Assembly (NCBI GenBank): GCA_015232735.1
Contig: JADFZC010000223.1
Coordinates: 1 to 5,168, forward strand
Reading direction: 5' to 3'
Source: Oligoflexales bacterium
Lineage (GTDB): Bacteria > Bdellovibrionota > Oligoflexia > Oligoflexales > Oligoflexaceae
DNA length: 5,168 nucleotides
Made by a program: the position numbers and the translations under genes. Of this stretch, positions 5,054-5,168 are shown piece after piece (within the stretch, counting starts at the first letter, position 1; the number at the start of each line of letters is the position of its first letter). The notes beneath the pieces were generated by a model, which made no database searches, had not been told where the DNA came from, and saw only the letters and a program-made list of their open reading frames with translations.

Positions 5054-5168
5054 ATGAGAAAGCTAATTTATGCGACGCTGGTTTTTATTTTTATTCTTTT
5101 GACGGGATGCAAAACAAGAAACACTGATTCGAGCCTGTCTTCCCTGGGCAATTATTCTGAAGGTCAAA
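5054..5168 (+). CDS. Predicted lipoprotein, 3' partial
   Basis: The ATG at 5054 follows AAGGAG at eight bases. The 38 visible codons encode a textbook lipoprotein signal: basic R2 and K3, a hydrophobic core (residues 4-16), then L-L-T-G-C19, a near-ideal lipobox. Cys19 should be lipidated and the protein anchored to the inner or outer membrane. The residue after it is Lys, not Asp, so there is no classical inner-membrane retention signal. The mature part seen so far (K-T-R-N-T-D-S-S-L-S-S) is polar and linker-like. No functional domain is visible before the window ends, so no function can be given. The frame is open to the last base. Confidence 0.85.
   Translation, partial: MRKLIYATLVFIFILLTGCKTRNTDSSLSSLGNYSEGQ

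Overview
The window reads as chromosomal DNA of a Gram-negative bacterium. Three of its five genes begin with lipoprotein (signal peptidase II) signals. A fourth is a cysteine-rich, probably exported protein ending in a Hint (hedgehog/intein) domain. The fifth is a response regulator with a CheX-type phosphatase domain. Shine-Dalgarno sites are classical (AAGGAG, GAGG, AGGA). Coding parts have moderate GC and the gaps are strongly AT-rich. A deltaproteobacterial or related deep-branching lineage, possibly known only from metagenomes, would fit, but the sequence does not prove a phylum. There are no RNA genes, insertion sequences, CRISPR arrays or clear attachment sites.

Layout: (1) 2-1360, plus: 3' part of a Cys-rich protein with a C-terminal Hint domain; its start lies upstream of the window. 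(2) 1373-2284, minus: a predicted lipoprotein with a low-complexity linker and a conserved C-terminal domain seen in many secreted bacterial proteins. It converges on gene 1 with only 12 bases between the stop codons. (3) 2435-3340, minus: a predicted lipoprotein with one canonical EF-hand calcium loop and a charged Lys/Asp/Ala/Gly-rich tail; tandem hairpins separate it from gene 2. (4) 3341-3670: an AT-rich divergent control region with repeats. (5) 3671-4612, plus: a REC-CheX response regulator. (6) 4613-5053: a 441-base gap with a likely terminator and several inverted repeats. (7) 5054-5168, plus: the first 38 codons of another lipoprotein, cut by the window end.

How the genes relate: genes 1-3 and the last one are all predicted to act outside the cytoplasm, so this is a cell-envelope locus of largely uncharacterised proteins. 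The REC-CheX gene is transcribed away from the EF-hand lipoprotein and is the only cytoplasmic signalling gene. Nothing in the sequence shows that it controls its neighbours. The most unusual items are the Hint domain, which keeps its N-terminal active-site residues but lacks the terminal Asn needed for splicing, and the receiver-phosphatase fusion.
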